A stretch of DNA of 64,000 nucleotides, taken from Bacillus cereus G9842 (lineage in GTDB: Bacteria > Bacillota > Bacilli > Bacillales > Bacillaceae_G). Below the pieces are notes generated by a model. That model was not told the DNA's origin. It saw only the letters and a list, made by a program, of their open reading frames with translations, and ran no database searches. Each line of letters begins with the position of its first letter. The stretch's first letter is position 1. The translations under genes were made by a program, and so were the position numbers. This document shows positions 9,120 through 21,374 of this stretch, piece after piece. The stretch lies in contig NC_011772.1 in the NCBI RefSeq assembly GCF_000021305.1, positions 4,254,001 through 4,318,000 of the forward strand, given 5' to 3'.

Positions 9120-10235
9120 TTATTCCCCTTTGAAAGCACGTTTAAGCTTTCCGAATAAACTATCATCCTGCTCTTCTTGTCCTGCAAATTCACGTAATAA
9201 ATCTTTTTGCTGTGAAGTCAATTTCGTCGGTACAACAACACGAACGACTACATATTGATCTCCTTGGCCGTATCCACGTACGTTCGGAGCACCTTTTCCT
9301 TTTAAGCGGAATTCTGTTCCAGTTTGTGTTCCTGCTGGAATTTTCAGCTTCACTTTACCATGAACAGTAGGAACTTCCACTTCATCACCAAGCGCCATTT
9401 GCGCAAATGTTAATGGCATTTCGCAAATAATGTGATCTCCTTCACGCTCGAAGAATTCATGATTTCTTACATGAACGACAACATATAAGTCTCCTGCTGG
9501 TCCGCCATTTACGCCGGCTTCACCTTTTCCAGACACACGAATTTGTTGACCATTATCGATACCCGCTGGAATTTTAACATTGATTTTTTTACGTTTACGA
9601 ACTTTACCTGAACCGTGACATGTCGTACATTTTTCTTTAATAATTTGTCCAGTTCCTGAACAATGACCACAAGCTTGACGGTTTACGATACGACCAAACG
9701 GTGTGTTTTGCTCTACACTCACTTGACCAGAGCCTGAACAATGTTTACATGTTTCTTTTGAAGTTCCTGGTTTTGCTCCACTACCTTTACAAGTATCACA
9801 TGGATCTTCTACTGGAATTTCCACATTTAATTCCTTACCAAAAATAGCTTCTTCAAAATCTAAAGTGACTTGATATTGTAAGTCAGCACCTTGGCGCGGA
9901 GCATTTGGATCACGGCGTCTGCCGCCACCACCGCCAAAGAAAGAACTAAATATATCTTCAAAACCGAAGCCACCGCCGAAGTCTCCTCCGCCGCCAAATC
10001 CACCGAATCCTTGATTTGCACCAGCATGACCAAATTGATCGTACTGCGCACGCTTTTGATCATCACTTAACACTTCGTATGCTTCTTGTACTTCTTTAAA
10101 CTTTTCAATTGCATTTTCTTCTTTGCTTACGTCTGGATGGTATTTTTTAGCCAAACGACGATACGCTTTTTTTATTTCATCTGTTGAAGCGCCCTTGCTA
10201 AGTCCAAGGACCTCATAATAGTCTCGTTTACTCAT
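9120..10235 (-). CDS. dnaJ: Chaperone protein DnaJ (Hsp40)
   Basis: A 371-residue type I DnaJ: J domain with HPD at about 33-35, Gly/Phe-rich linker (about 75-115), then four zinc-binding repeats ([32 protein letters not shown]), and two C-terminal substrate-binding domains. It stimulates DnaK's ATPase and delivers clients. The start at 10235 ([11 protein letters not shown]) follows a GGGGGTTG ribosome site and gives the family length; a longer frame from 10280 is not credible. It follows dnaK after a terminator-like hairpin, so its level may be lower than that of DnaK. Confidence 0.97.
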   Translation of the reverse strand: MSKRDYYEVLGLSKGASTDEIKKAYRRLAKKYHPDVSKEENAIEKFKEVQEAYEVLSDDQKRAQYDQFGHAGANQGFGGFGGGGDFGGGFGFEDIFSSFFGGGGGRRRDPNAPRQGADLQYQVTLDFEEAIFGKELNVEIPVEDPCDTCKGSGAKPGTSKETCKHCSGSGQVSVEQNTPFGRIVNRQACGHCSGTGQIIKEKCTTCHGSGKVRKRKKINVKIPAGIDNGQQIRVSGKGEAGVNGGPAGDLYVVVHVRNHEFFEREGDHIICEMPLTFAQMALGDEVEVPTVHGKVKLKIPAGTQTGTEFRLKGKGAPNVRGYGQGDQYVVVRVVVPTKLTSQQKDLLREFAGQEEQDDSLFGKLKRAFKGE

Positions 10236-10369
10236 AAATTTACAACCCCCGAATCTTTCACATAAACGTAATTTTAACACCGAAAGAAAGTGCTTTGCAA
10301 CAAAGTTTCCTCACTTACAGTATGCAAAGCGAAAAACTTAAGATCCTCACACATCACTTCTCATTCGTG

Positions 10370-10410
10370 AAAAAAGCCAAAGTCAAGGCACGCTTGACTT
10401 TGACTTTTTG
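10370..10410 (-). terminator. Terminator between dnaK and dnaJ
   Basis: A stem of about 11 bp (10377-10387 with 10393-10403) is followed by CTTTTTTC on the minus strand. It likely reduces dnaJ transcription relative to hrcA-grpE-dnaK. Confidence 0.65.
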
Positions 10411-10439
10411 TCATCTTACTTATTATGTTTACAGTTGAA

Positions 10440-12868
<2,429 letters not shown>

Positions 12869-12982
12869 AATATTCACCTCCTTAAAAGGTATTAGGTATC
12901 ATGCATAGCATGATTACCTAAGCATTATATATTACACACAGCAATGAAAATTTCATCACTTGAGCGAATGTATTACTCTCAT

Positions 12983-13999
12983 TTACTTTTTAAGTCCATC
13001 TGTAAATTGTCTCGTAAATAACTGTAACAAACTAATTACACGAGAATATTGCATTCTTGTCGGACCTAAAATAGCAATTGTTCCAAGTTGCTCTTCGCCG
13101 ATCGAATATGTTGCAGAAATTAAACTGCAATCCTCCATAGCCGTCGAAGTGTTTTCCCTACCAATTTTCACTTGAATCCCGACTTGTTTATGACGCAAAA
13201 TGTCATAAAATTCAGCTTCATTATCAATCATGGTAAGCAAAGATCTAACCTTTTGAATGTCATGGAACTCTGGCTGCGAAAGCATATTTGCTTTTCCTCC
13301 AAAGTATATCTTTTCCGATAACGGAACTTGAAATGTACCATCTAACATTCTTATTGCACTATCATAATTATGAACATACCCACGTAAAACTGTAACAATT
13401 TCCTTAAAGATTTTATTATGAAGTTCTTCCATCGGTACGCCAGATAGCTTTTCATTTAAAACATTAACCATTTTTTCTAAATCTGATAAATCAACAGATT
13501 CCGGAACGGTAATCGTTTTACTTTGTACATGCCCTGTATCAGTTACAATAATAGCGACTGCAGTTTGACGATCCAGCGGCACAATTTGTACATTTTTAAG
13601 TTTATTTGTGCTTAACTTCGGTCCAAGAACAATGGCCGTATAATTCGTAAGTTCTGATAAAATTTGAGCAGATTGCTGTGCAATTTTTTCCGCTTCAAAA
13701 ATTCTTTCAGCAAATAAATCTTTAATTTGTACAATTTCAGCGTTCGGTAAGTTTTGCGGCGCTAAAAGATGGTCTACATAAAATCGGTAGCCTTTCTCAG
13801 AAGGAACACGTCCAGAAGAACTGTGCGTTTTTTCAATAAAACCTAATTCTTCTAAGTCCGCCATTTCATTTCGAATAGTAGCTGAACTAAATGTAATTTC
13901 ATCTTTTTTAGCCAACGTTCTAGACCCAACAGGCTGCGCTGATCCAATAAAGTCATCAATAATTGTTTGTAAAATTAAGAGCTGACGTTCCGTAAGCAT
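12983..13999 (-). CDS. hrcA: Heat-inducible transcription repressor HrcA
   Basis: The 338-residue repressor has an N-terminal winged helix-turn-helix ([34 protein letters not shown]) and a GAF-like dimerisation/inserted domain. HrcA binds the CIRCE operator and is kept active by GroEL, so the operon is induced when chaperonin is busy. It is the first gene of hrcA-grpE-dnaK-dnaJ, and a perfect CIRCE element lies 17 bases upstream of its ATG, giving autoregulation. Confidence 0.97.
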
Positions 14000-14015
14000 C
14001 TCATCATCACCTCTG

Positions 14016-14042
14016 TTAGCACTCTTTGTCTTTGAGTGCTAA
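14016..14042 (-). promoter_or_regulatory. CIRCE operator for HrcA
   Basis: A perfect inverted repeat TTAGCACTC (14016-14024), nine-base spacer, GAGTGCTAA (14034-14042). This is the exact CIRCE consensus and lies just upstream of hrcA. A TTGACA-like -35 on the minus strand is found around 14075-14080; the -10 is not clear. Confidence 0.97.
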
Positions 14043-14132
14043 ATCTATTAATAACTTACCAAAATTGACATTCAATTGTCAACGGAAACGTCACGAAATA
14101 ATGAAACTTTTTCACGTTAATGGAACATTTAA

Positions 14133-15272
14133 TTAGTCAATTAAAAATGATTGGAATACTTCATTCCCTAATAATTTTCCTTTTCGCGTTAAACGAACAT
14201 ATCCATCGCTCTCTTCAAGCAATCCTTGTTCTTGGTTGTTTTGTAACTGCTTCGCGAAAACTTGATCCATCTCCATATTAAATTTCTTTTGAAATGCTAT
14301 TTTAGATACACCTTTTGTTTTTCGAAGTCCTAAGAACAACTCTTCTTCCATCTTTTCTTTCTCCGTCACCACGTGAACATCTAAATACGGAAATCCTGTT
14401 TCATCAATTTTATTAAAATATTGCTTCAGCGGACCTACATTTTGAATACGTTCCCCATTCACATAACTATGAGCTCCAGCTCCAAAGCCATAATACTCTT
14501 CATTATTCCAGTATGTGAGATTATGTCTACTTTTATTGTCACCTTTTGAGAAATTACTAATTTCATACTGGTTATAACCGTGTTTCTCCATTTCATCCAT
14601 TACCATTTCATACATTTTCGCTTCATGGTCTTCACCCGGAAGACGCAATTTCCCTTTATTCATTAAGTTATAAAACACTGTTTTAGGTTCCACAATTAAT
14701 GAATATGCCGAGAAATGTTGTACACCAAGCGTAAAAGCAATGTCTAATGTTTCCTTCACATCTTCTATCGTTTGTCCTGGCAAAGCATAAATAATATCTA
14801 CATTAATATTTTTAAAGCCTACTTCCTGAGCTTCTCGAATCGCTAGGAATGCATCTTCCCTCGTATGCTTGCGCCCGATTTTCTCAAGCAGTTCATCACG
14901 GAACGTTTGCACACCAAAACTAATTCGATTCACTCCACCTTCTAGTAGTACATTCAACTTCTCTTTCGGTAGATCTCCTGGATTCGCTTCAAATGTCAAT
15001 TCACAATTCGGAGCAAACGGGCGCAAATGACGATTAATAATCTCGAGTAATTTTTTTGTCTGTTCCATATTTAACGCTGTCGGAGTTCCACCGCCCACAA
15101 AAATCGTTTTCATACTATCAAACGGAACTCTTTGAACCGTATTTATTATTTCCTTCTCTAAATAATCTAAATATTGATCAACCGGTTGGCGTTCAATAAA
15201 CACTTTATTAAAATCACAATAGTGACAAATGTGCTGACAAAACGGGATATGAATATATGCAGCTTGTACCAA
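14133..15272 (-). CDS. hemW: Radical SAM heme chaperone HemW
   Basis: The 379-residue protein is annotated in older genomes as oxygen-independent coproporphyrinogen III oxidase. The radical-SAM motif is C12-x3-C16-x2-C19 (FCQHICHYCDF). It lacks the N-terminal extension of true HemN and has the HemW C-terminal HTH-like domain (KGVSKIAFQKKF), so a heme-transfer role is more likely than decarboxylation. The start is TTG at 15272 with GTAGGAG eight bases upstream. It lies between lepA and hrcA as in B. subtilis, but an HxlR gene has been placed between it and lepA. Confidence 0.93.
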   Translation of the reverse strand: MVQAAYIHIPFCQHICHYCDFNKVFIERQPVDQYLDYLEKEIINTVQRVPFDSMKTIFVGGGTPTALNMEQTKKLLEIINRHLRPFAPNCELTFEANPGDLPKEKLNVLLEGGVNRISFGVQTFRDELLEKIGRKHTREDAFLAIREAQEVGFKNINVDIIYALPGQTIEDVKETLDIAFTLGVQHFSAYSLIVEPKTVFYNLMNKGKLRLPGEDHEAKMYEMVMDEMEKHGYNQYEISNFSKGDNKSRHNLTYWNNEEYYGFGAGAHSYVNGERIQNVGPLKQYFNKIDETGFPYLDVHVVTEKEKMEEELFLGLRKTKGVSKIAFQKKFNMEMDQVFAKQLQNNQEQGLLEESDGYVRLTRKGKLLGNEVFQSFLID

Positions 15273-15291
15273 ATATAACTCCTACCTTTCT

Positions 15292-15318
15292 AAAAAGAAA
15301 ACCTCCGCCCTCCGGAGG
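15292..15318 (-). terminator. Terminator after the HxlR-type regulator
   Basis: A GC-rich 6 bp stem (CCTCCG at 15302-15307, CGGAGG at 15313-15318) is followed on the minus strand by TTTTCTTTTT. It separates the regulator from hemW. Confidence 0.75.
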
Positions 15319-15323
15319 ATTCT

Positions 15324-15698
15324 CTACTTCTCTAACGTATTACGAATTTGTTCCATTCGCATTTTTCCCCAATCATACATCATTTCAACGATCGGTAAAA
15401 GTGACATGCCTAGTTCCGTCATATAATACTCAACACGAGGAGGAATTTCGGGATATACTGTTCGATCAACAATCCCATCTTCCATTAACTCTTTTAATTG
15501 GTTCGACAAAACTTTATGAGAAATGCTTGGGAATAACCGTTGTAATTCACTAAAACGATGAGGCCCTTCCACACCAAGATGCCACAGTATCACAACTTTC
15601 CACTTTCCACTAATAATAGAAAGCGTCAATTCCTTTTCACAATTAAAATTGCCATTTTGTATTTTATCTTGAATATCTTTTCGAATATTTTCGGACAT
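15324..15698 (-). CDS. HxlR-family winged-helix transcriptional regulator
   Basis: A 124-residue protein with an HxlR (DUF24) wHTH: NCEKELTLSIISGKWK at the N-terminus, then LWHLGVEGPHRFSELQRLFP and SHKVLSNQLKELMEDGIV. Members sense electrophiles or redox state through one cysteine near the N-terminus; the single cysteine here (in NFNCEKEL, about residue 17) is in the right place. The start at 15698 has an AGGAG site; the longer frame from 15740 has none. It interrupts the lepA-hemW pair and is flanked by terminators, so it is an independent unit. Its target genes are not evident here. Confidence 0.85.
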   Translation of the reverse strand: MSENIRKDIQDKIQNGNFNCEKELTLSIISGKWKVVILWHLGVEGPHRFSELQRLFPSISHKVLSNQLKELMEDGIVDRTVYPEIPPRVEYYMTELGMSLLPIVEMMYDWGKMRMEQIRNTLEK

Positions 15699-15784
15699 TA
15701 ACAATCTCCTAACTCTATATGAACTAAAAAGCTCTCTCATTATTGTAAATGAGAGCTGCTCAGATGTCTAAAAAGTAATTATAC

Positions 15785-15818
15785 AGAAAAAAGAAGCCGT
15801 ACAAACGACTTCTTTTTT
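15785..15818 (-). terminator. Terminator after lepA
   Basis: A 9 bp stem with one mismatch (15792-15800 with 15805-15813) is followed by TTTTTTCTG on the minus strand. Confidence 0.75.
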
Positions 15819-15828
15819 ATTTCAAATA

Positions 15829-17652
15829 TTAGTTGTCATCCATTTTCAGTACAGCCATGAATGCCTCTTGCGGCACTTCTACAGAACCAACAGACTTCAT
15901 ACGTTTTTTACCTTCTTTTTGCTTATCAAGAAGTTTACGCTTACGAGAAATGTCACCGCCGTAACATTTTGCAAGTACGTTTTTACGCATCGCCTTAATT
16001 GTAGAACGTGCTACAACTTTATTTCCGATAGTCGCCTGAATTGGCACTTCGAACTGTTGTCTCGGAATTAATTCTTTTAATTTCTCTACAATTACTTTAC
16101 CACGGTCATACGCTGAATCACGGTGTACGATAAATGATAAAGCATCCACTTGTTCATTATTTAAAAGAATATCCATTTTCACAAGTTTAGATGGTTTATA
16201 ACCAATTAACTCATAATCAAATGATGCATACCCTTTCGTATTTGATTTCAATTGATCGAAGAAGTCATATACGATTTCTGATAACGGGATTTCATATGTT
16301 AATGTAACACGCGTTTCATCTAAATATTGCATATCAATAAACGTTCCACGTTTACCTTGGCAAATTTCCATTACAGCTCCAACATAGTCATTCGGAACCA
16401 TAATTGAAGCCTTCACAAACGGCTCTTCTACACGATCGATAGACTGTGGGTCTGGCATATTAGATGGATTATCAACAATAACATCTTCACCGTTTGTTAA
16501 ATAAACTTTATAAATAACGCTTGGCGCTGTTGTAATTAAGTCAATCTTAAATTCACGTTCAATACGTTCTTGAATGATTTCCATGTGAAGAAGTCCTAAG
16601 AATCCACAACGGAAACCAAATCCTAACGCTTGAGATGTTTCTGGTTCAAACTCAAGAGCAGAATCGTTTAACTCTAATTTTTCTAACGCATCACGTAAAT
16701 CGTTATAACGAGCAGAATCAATTGGATACAGCCCACAGAATACCATCGGGTTTAATTTACGGTAACCTGGTAACGCCTCTGCAGCTGGACGTTTCGCATG
16801 TGTAATCGTATCACCAACACGTGTATCACCTACGTTTTTAATAGATGCTGCTAAGAAACCTACATCACCTACTGTTAACTCGTCACGTTGCGTAGTTTTC
16901 GGTGTAAATACACCTACTTCTGTTACTTCAAATTCTTTACCCGTTGCCATCATACGTACTTTATCGCCAACTTTTACCGTTCCATTTACAACACGGATAT
17001 AAGCAATTACACCACGGTACGGATCATATAAAGAGTCGAAAATCATACATTGTAACGGCTCTTCTGAATCACCTGCCGGAGCTGGTACTTTTTCAACAAT
17101 TTGTTCTAAAATTTCTTCAATACCAATTCCAGCTTTTGCAGAAGCAAGTACCGCTTCTGATGCATCTAAACCAATTACATCTTCTACCTCTTGACGTACA
17201 CGTTCTGGATCCGCACTTGGTAAGTCGATTTTATTGATAACTGGTAAAATTTCCAAGTTGTTATCAAGCGCTAAGTATACGTTCGCTAACGTTTGCGCTT
17301 CAATACCTTGCGCTGCATCTACTACAAGAATCGCGCCTTCACAAGCCGCTAAACTACGAGATACTTCGTACGTAAAGTCGACGTGTCCTGGTGTATCAAT
17401 TAAATGAAGAATATACTCTTCACCATCTTTTGCTTTATAGTTTAATTGTACTGCGTTTAATTTGATTGTAATACCACGCTCACGCTCTAAATCCATAGAG
17501 TCAAGCAACTGAGCTTTCATTTCGCGTTGTGTTAACGCATTTGTTTTCTCTAAAATACGGTCTGCTAACGTTGATTTTCCGTGGTCAATATGAGCAATAA
17601 TAGAGAAATTACGAATTTTGGACTGTCTTTTTGCTCTTTCTTCTTTGTTCAT
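15829..17652 (-). CDS. lepA: Elongation factor 4 (LepA), back-translocating GTPase
   Basis: The 607-residue translational GTPase has G1 AHIDHGKST near residue 20, G3 DTPGHVDF, G4 NKID and the LepA-specific C-terminal domain with [18 protein letters not shown]. It remodels stalled ribosomes and is thought to aid initiation or 30S assembly. It forms its own unit between yqxA (210 bases upstream, behind a terminator) and the HxlR gene. Confidence 0.98.
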
Positions 17653-17804
17653 CTATGTTCTCAACTCCTAATAGTCTCGCCAATATACACTAGCACTGAT
17701 TATATCAATAGAGCAACAAAGATTCAATGAAAACTCGTGCTGCTTACGATACAAATCATTCTATCTATATCTTATGCGAATAAACCATAAGAGACAAACC
17801 CTTT

Positions 17805-17848
17805 TCAAATTTTAAAACGGTTGTCTTACAAATCAGTAAAACAACCAT
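17805..17848 (-). terminator. Terminator after yqxA
   Basis: An 11 bp stem with two mismatches (17819-17829 with 17836-17846) is followed by GTTTTAAAATTT on the minus strand. Confidence 0.5.
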
Positions 17849-17862
17849 CTCCCATGCTACTC

Positions 17863-18228
17863 TTAGCTAAAAATCCCCTTTATTTTCCCAACAACTATAT
17901 CCGTTCCGAACTTCGTCATTTCATAAGCTACACTTGCTAACGCCATCCCAATTCCTTCTACAACATTAAAACTTCTTAAACGTTCTAATTGTTGTTGTTT
18001 TTCTGAAGCTGAAAACGAACTACCCAAAATTTCTGATTCAGCACCTGTACTCTCTGTCCCTGTCATATGAGCTATTTGTTCATACGACAATTGCCGATAA
18101 CCTTTCATACTTTTCAAACCATGATTAGCAAGTGACACTCCTGCTATCATCATAAGTAAACATAAAGCTACACTACATATACACAAAAGCGCAAAACGAC
18201 TCAAACTATTATCATCTTTCTCCCTCAA
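17863..18228 (-). CDS. yqxA: YqxA-like membrane protein (DUF3679)
   Basis: A 121-residue protein with one N-terminal membrane helix (about residues 12-32), followed by [19 protein letters not shown] and a C-terminal amphipathic stretch. The sequence and place between gpr and lepA fit YqxA (DUF3679), a protein of unknown function in spore formers. Its start codon overlaps the gpr stop by 4 bases, so it is made from the gpr message. In B. subtilis spoIIP lies between gpr and yqxA; it is not present here. Confidence 0.75.
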   Translation of the reverse strand: MREKDDNSLSRFALLCICSVALCLLMMIAGVSLANHGLKSMKGYRQLSYEQIAHMTGTESTGAESEILGSSFSASEKQQQLERLRSFNVVEGIGMALASVAYEMTKFGTDIVVGKIKGIFS

Positions 18229-19328
18229 TGTGTATACGCTCCCGTATTATCTTGATCAATTTGATGATGCAGCGCTGCATTTAAACCACTCGCTATTACA
18301 TTCGCCATATCCTCAATAAAAGTATCTACTTCTTTTGGGGTCACCATTAAGTTATGACCAAGAGGCGATAGCACTTCATAAATCAACCTTCTTTTTTCTT
18401 CTTCTTCTAACGTACCAACAGCACCTAAAAACATATTTCGGCTCTTTTCATCTGGCATATCTTCTTCTGTTAATTTTTTCTTTTCTCCAAATGAAAATCC
18501 CGCTGGTAACAAAGATCTTGAAGGTTTGTTTCCTTCTTTCATCTCTCGACCAAAATGTTTCAAAATAAAATCAATCGTATCACTTGTAATCGAAACGGCA
18601 TCGACCACAGTCGGAACACCAATTGCGATAACAGGGATACCTAATGTCTCTTTACTTAGTTCCTTACGTTTATTCCCAACCCCTGATCCAGGATGGATTC
18701 CAGTATCAGAAATTTGTATCGTGCTATTTACTCGTTCAATAGAACGGGCAGCTAATGCGTCAATCGCAATTACAAAGTCTGGATTTGTCTTCTCAATAAT
18801 CCCATAAATAACATCGCTCGTTTCGATGCCTGTAATCCCCATTACTCCCGGCCGAATTGCACTAACAGGTCTGAATCCTTCTTCTACACTTTCAGGCTGC
18901 AATTGAAACAAATGTCTCGTTACTAATACATTTTCTACAACTATTGGCCCAAGAGCATCCGGTGTTACATTCCAATTCCCAAGGCCTACAATTAAACAGC
19001 TCGCTTCTTTTGTAACACCAACCTCTTCTAAGAAATAAGAAAATTCTTTTGCAAAAATACGCTCCACTTTTTGTTGAAGTTCTGTATCTTGCTGACGTAT
19101 ACCTTGTACTTCAAGCGTTAAATAATTTCCAGGTTTTTTACCCATCGCTTCAGAGGCAGCTTCATCAATTGTTACTTTTGTAATTATAGTACCTTCTTCT
19201 TCCCTCTCTTTTACAATTACCCCCTGTATCCCTTTTTGTTCTTCTTGGCTTTCTTGCAACATTTGATGAGCTTCTACAGCAAGGTCAGTTCTAACGCTAT
19301 ATTTACTTAAATCCAATGGTTCTTTCAT
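18225..19328 (-). CDS. gpr: Spore germination protease GPR
   Basis: The 367-residue endopeptidase degrades small acid-soluble spore proteins during germination, made as an inactive zymogen in the forespore. The N-terminus has a propeptide ending near [15 protein letters not shown], which resembles the SASP cleavage sequence used for self-processing. The conserved core includes [16 protein letters not shown] and [25 protein letters not shown]. The start at 19328 ([11 protein letters not shown]) has a strong GGAGGAGATACG site upstream; the longer frame from 19373 is discarded. Forespore sigma-G control is expected, but I could not assign the promoter. Confidence 0.96.
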   Translation of the reverse strand: MKEPLDLSKYSVRTDLAVEAHQMLQESQEEQKGIQGVIVKEREEEGTIITKVTIDEAASEAMGKKPGNYLTLEVQGIRQQDTELQQKVERIFAKEFSYFLEEVGVTKEASCLIVGLGNWNVTPDALGPIVVENVLVTRHLFQLQPESVEEGFRPVSAIRPGVMGITGIETSDVIYGIIEKTNPDFVIAIDALAARSIERVNSTIQISDTGIHPGSGVGNKRKELSKETLGIPVIAIGVPTVVDAVSITSDTIDFILKHFGREMKEGNKPSRSLLPAGFSFGEKKKLTEEDMPDEKSRNMFLGAVGTLEEEEKRRLIYEVLSPLGHNLMVTPKEVDTFIEDMANVIASGLNAALHHQIDQDNTGAYTH

Positions 19329-19508
19329 CGTATCTCCTCCGTAATTCATAGTAAATATCGTTAGATTTCCCAAAGTTATATAAGGTCATTCTTTCCTTTA
19401 CGTGAAATTTCATGGATATACTATTGCAATTCTCTTCACCGTTTGATAGAATATCACTTGTTCTATGTAAGAATCGAGTCATTCGATTGCACCAGGGAGG
19501 TGAAAAGT

Positions 19509-19766
19509 ATGGCAAACATCAAATCTGCTATCAAACGCGCTAAACTTAGCGAAGAGCGTCGTGCACATAACGCTTCTATCAAGTCTGACATGCGTTCTGC
19601 TGTTAAAACTGTAGAAGCTTTAGTTACTAATAACGATCTTGAAAATGCTAAAGAAGCTTTCAAAACTGCTTCTAAAAAACTTGACAAAGCAGCTCGTAAA
19701 GGTCTTATCCACCAAAACGCTGCATCTCGTCAAAAATCTCGCTTAGCGAAACAAGTAAACGCGTAA
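19509..19766 (+). CDS. rpsT: 30S ribosomal protein S20
   Basis: The 85-residue basic protein has the S20 sequence ([45 protein letters not shown]). It binds 16S rRNA in 30S assembly. The ATG at 19509 follows GGGAGGTGAAAAGT; the longer frame from 19443 is not used. It is a lone plus-strand gene between the minus-strand gpr and holA, as in B. subtilis, with its own terminator. Confidence 0.98.
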   Translation: MANIKSAIKRAKLSEERRAHNASIKSDMRSAVKTVEALVTNNDLENAKEAFKTASKKLDKAARKGLIHQNAASRQKSRLAKQVNA

Positions 19767-19775
19767 GGCGTTTAA

Positions 19776-19803
19776 AAAACGATCCATTTGGATCGTTTTT
19801 TTA
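19776..19803 (+). terminator. Terminator of rpsT
   Basis: An AACGATCC/GGATCGTT stem (19778-19785, 19790-19797) with a four-base loop and a TTTTTTT tail on the plus strand. Confidence 0.9.
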
Positions 19804-19807
19804 TATA

Positions 19808-19847
19808 CAAAAAAAGTTCATGCACTAGGTACATGAACTTTTTTTGT
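19808..19847 (-). terminator. Terminator of holA, usable in both directions
   Basis: A 9 bp stem AAGTTCATG/CATGAACTT (19814-19822, 19832-19840) with A/T runs on both sides, just after the holA stop on the minus strand. Confidence 0.85.
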
Positions 19848-19851
19848 GTCA

Positions 19852-20862
19852 TCACATATGATTTAATCGCATTAAGAAAAACTCGAGCACAAGTTTCTTA
19901 TCCATCTTTCCCGTCTTCATACTATAATCAGCTTCCGCTAATTCTATAATCACTTTTTTTAATTCTTCAAAAGAGAAAAATTTCGTTTGATTCATCGCCA
20001 ATTTTACACGATACGGATGTACACCAATATGAGATGCAATTTGATTTTGCCCATAACCACGTTGCTGTAACTCTTTCACTTGATACAACAAACGGAATTG
20101 ACTCACTAATAACGCAAGCAATTTAATCGGTTCTTCCTGCTGCGTAAATAATCCATCCAAAATTTGCATTGCACCTGCAATATCTTTTTTCACCACTTTT
20201 TCTGTCAAAGCAAATACATTTTGCTCAACTGATTTTGGCACAAGCTCTGCAACAAGTTTCGTCGTAATCTCTCCGCCCATACCAACGTATAACGTTAACT
20301 TGTCCATTTCCTTCGCCAACATCGTTACATTACTTCCCACAAGCTCTAGCAACAAACTAACAGCCGCGTTATCAATGTGCACATGCACTTCATCTGCTCG
20401 AGCAACAATCCACTTCTGAACATCCTGCACTTGCATCGCATTCGCTTCTACTACATCTGCTGTTTTCTTTAATAGTTTTGTAATTTTTTTTCGCTCATCA
20501 AGTTTTTCGTAAGGCGCAACAAAAACAAGAATAGAAAATGGAGAAGGTTCACCAATGTATTCTTCTAAAATTTTTATATTTTGCTCTAACTTTTCTTTTT
20601 GCGAAGTCAAAAATAGCGGTGATTTTATTAACAGTACTTTCCGCTCTCCAAAGAAAGGAAGCGTACGCGCATCCTCAACCACATCTTCTAAATACGCTTC
20701 TTCCAAATCGTATGTCACAACATTAAACTCTCGATCTTCTTCTTCAAGTGCTTCTGTCGTAATAAGCTTTATCGTTTCATTTATAAAAAAAGCTTCCGTC
20801 CCATATAGTAAATATAACGGAGCAAACTGTTTCTTTTTAATTTTTTTATGTATATCACTCAT
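19852..20862 (-). CDS. holA: DNA polymerase III subunit delta
   Basis: The 336-residue clamp-loader subunit (YqeN/HolA) opens the sliding clamp as part of the delta-tau-delta' complex. It begins MSDIHKKIKKKQFAPLYLLYG, typical of the family, with the P-loop-like first domain, and the C-terminal collar domain FQLRLL-type helices followed by SMKTGKMDKKLVLEFFLMRL. A GGGAGTAGG ribosome site precedes the ATG. It faces rpsT, as in B. subtilis. Confidence 0.95.
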   Translation of the reverse strand: MSDIHKKIKKKQFAPLYLLYGTEAFFINETIKLITTEALEEEDREFNVVTYDLEEAYLEDVVEDARTLPFFGERKVLLIKSPLFLTSQKEKLEQNIKILEEYIGEPSPFSILVFVAPYEKLDERKKITKLLKKTADVVEANAMQVQDVQKWIVARADEVHVHIDNAAVSLLLELVGSNVTMLAKEMDKLTLYVGMGGEITTKLVAELVPKSVEQNVFALTEKVVKKDIAGAMQILDGLFTQQEEPIKLLALLVSQFRLLYQVKELQQRGYGQNQIASHIGVHPYRVKLAMNQTKFFSFEELKKVIIELAEADYSMKTGKMDKKLVLEFFLMRLNHM

Positions 20863-21207
20863 ACTTTTTCCTACTCCCTAACTTGGCAATATATATTTAT
20901 ACTAATGCCCTAGCTTTTGTTTTACAAGTACAAAGGAACAGGCTTTATAACCCGTCCCTTTATTTATATTAAACGCCACGCAATAAGCCCCGGGTTTCTT
21001 ATTGGTGTGCGGTAATCACCTTCCCTTTATTATTCACAATAAAAATTCCAGTATAAGTGCCAACTGTTAACATGCTTGGAAACAAAAAACTCACGTTACT
21101 TCATAATCTAAAATTCGCAAAAAGCTCATTTTCTCTTCACATTGAAATTGTAGATTTTTTTCTGACAATATTTTATACTAAAGTGGAATGTTGGGGAGGG
21201 ATTCTAA
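20863..21207. other. Intergenic stretch between holA and yqzM
   Basis: A 345-base gap. On the minus strand a 31-codon open frame (GTG near 21095 to TAA near 21002, ending in YTGIFIVNNKGKVITAHQ) reads like the C-terminal tail of a decayed gene, with no ribosome site and no homologue I can name. Next to it lies an imperfect inverted repeat ACGCAATAAG/CTTATTGGTGT (about 20975-21014). The rest holds the promoters of holA (minus) and yqzM (plus). Confidence 0.4.
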
Positions 21208-21342
21208 ATGAATGATTTTGAACAAAACGTTCAAAGTAAACGCAATGACGCTATTGATTCAGGGGTAGGATTTATCGTCTCATTTGGTTTTTTCGCAACA
21301 CTTTTCATCATTGCAACTGTTATTAAATTTATCGGTTCTTAA
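21208..21342 (+). CDS. yqzM: YqzM family small membrane protein
   Basis: A 44-residue protein with a short charged N-terminus (MNDFEQNVQSKRNDAID) and one membrane helix (about 20-41). This is the YqzM family (44 residues in B. subtilis), always next to comEC. A GGGGAGGG ribosome site is 7-8 bases upstream and a terminator follows. Function unknown. Confidence 0.9.
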   Translation: MNDFEQNVQSKRNDAIDSGVGFIVSFGFFATLFIIATVIKFIGS

Positions 21343-21374
21343 AGACTGCCACTTCATGGCAGTCTTCTCTTTTT
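21341..21374 (+). terminator. Terminator of yqzM
   Basis: A 9 bp stem AAGACTGCC/GGCAGTCTT (21342-21350, 21358-21366) followed by CTCTTTTTC on the plus strand; it starts within the yqzM stop codon. Confidence 0.8.

Noticed and set aside
15257..15553. A 98-codon plus-strand frame across the hemW/HxlR region.
   Set aside because: It is antisense to real genes and a terminator, with no ribosome site and unlikely composition.
21002..21095. A 31-codon minus-strand frame between holA and yqzM ending in GIFIVNNKGKVITAHQ.
   Set aside because: No ribosome site and no recognisable homologue; probably a remnant or chance frame, described only in the gap entry.
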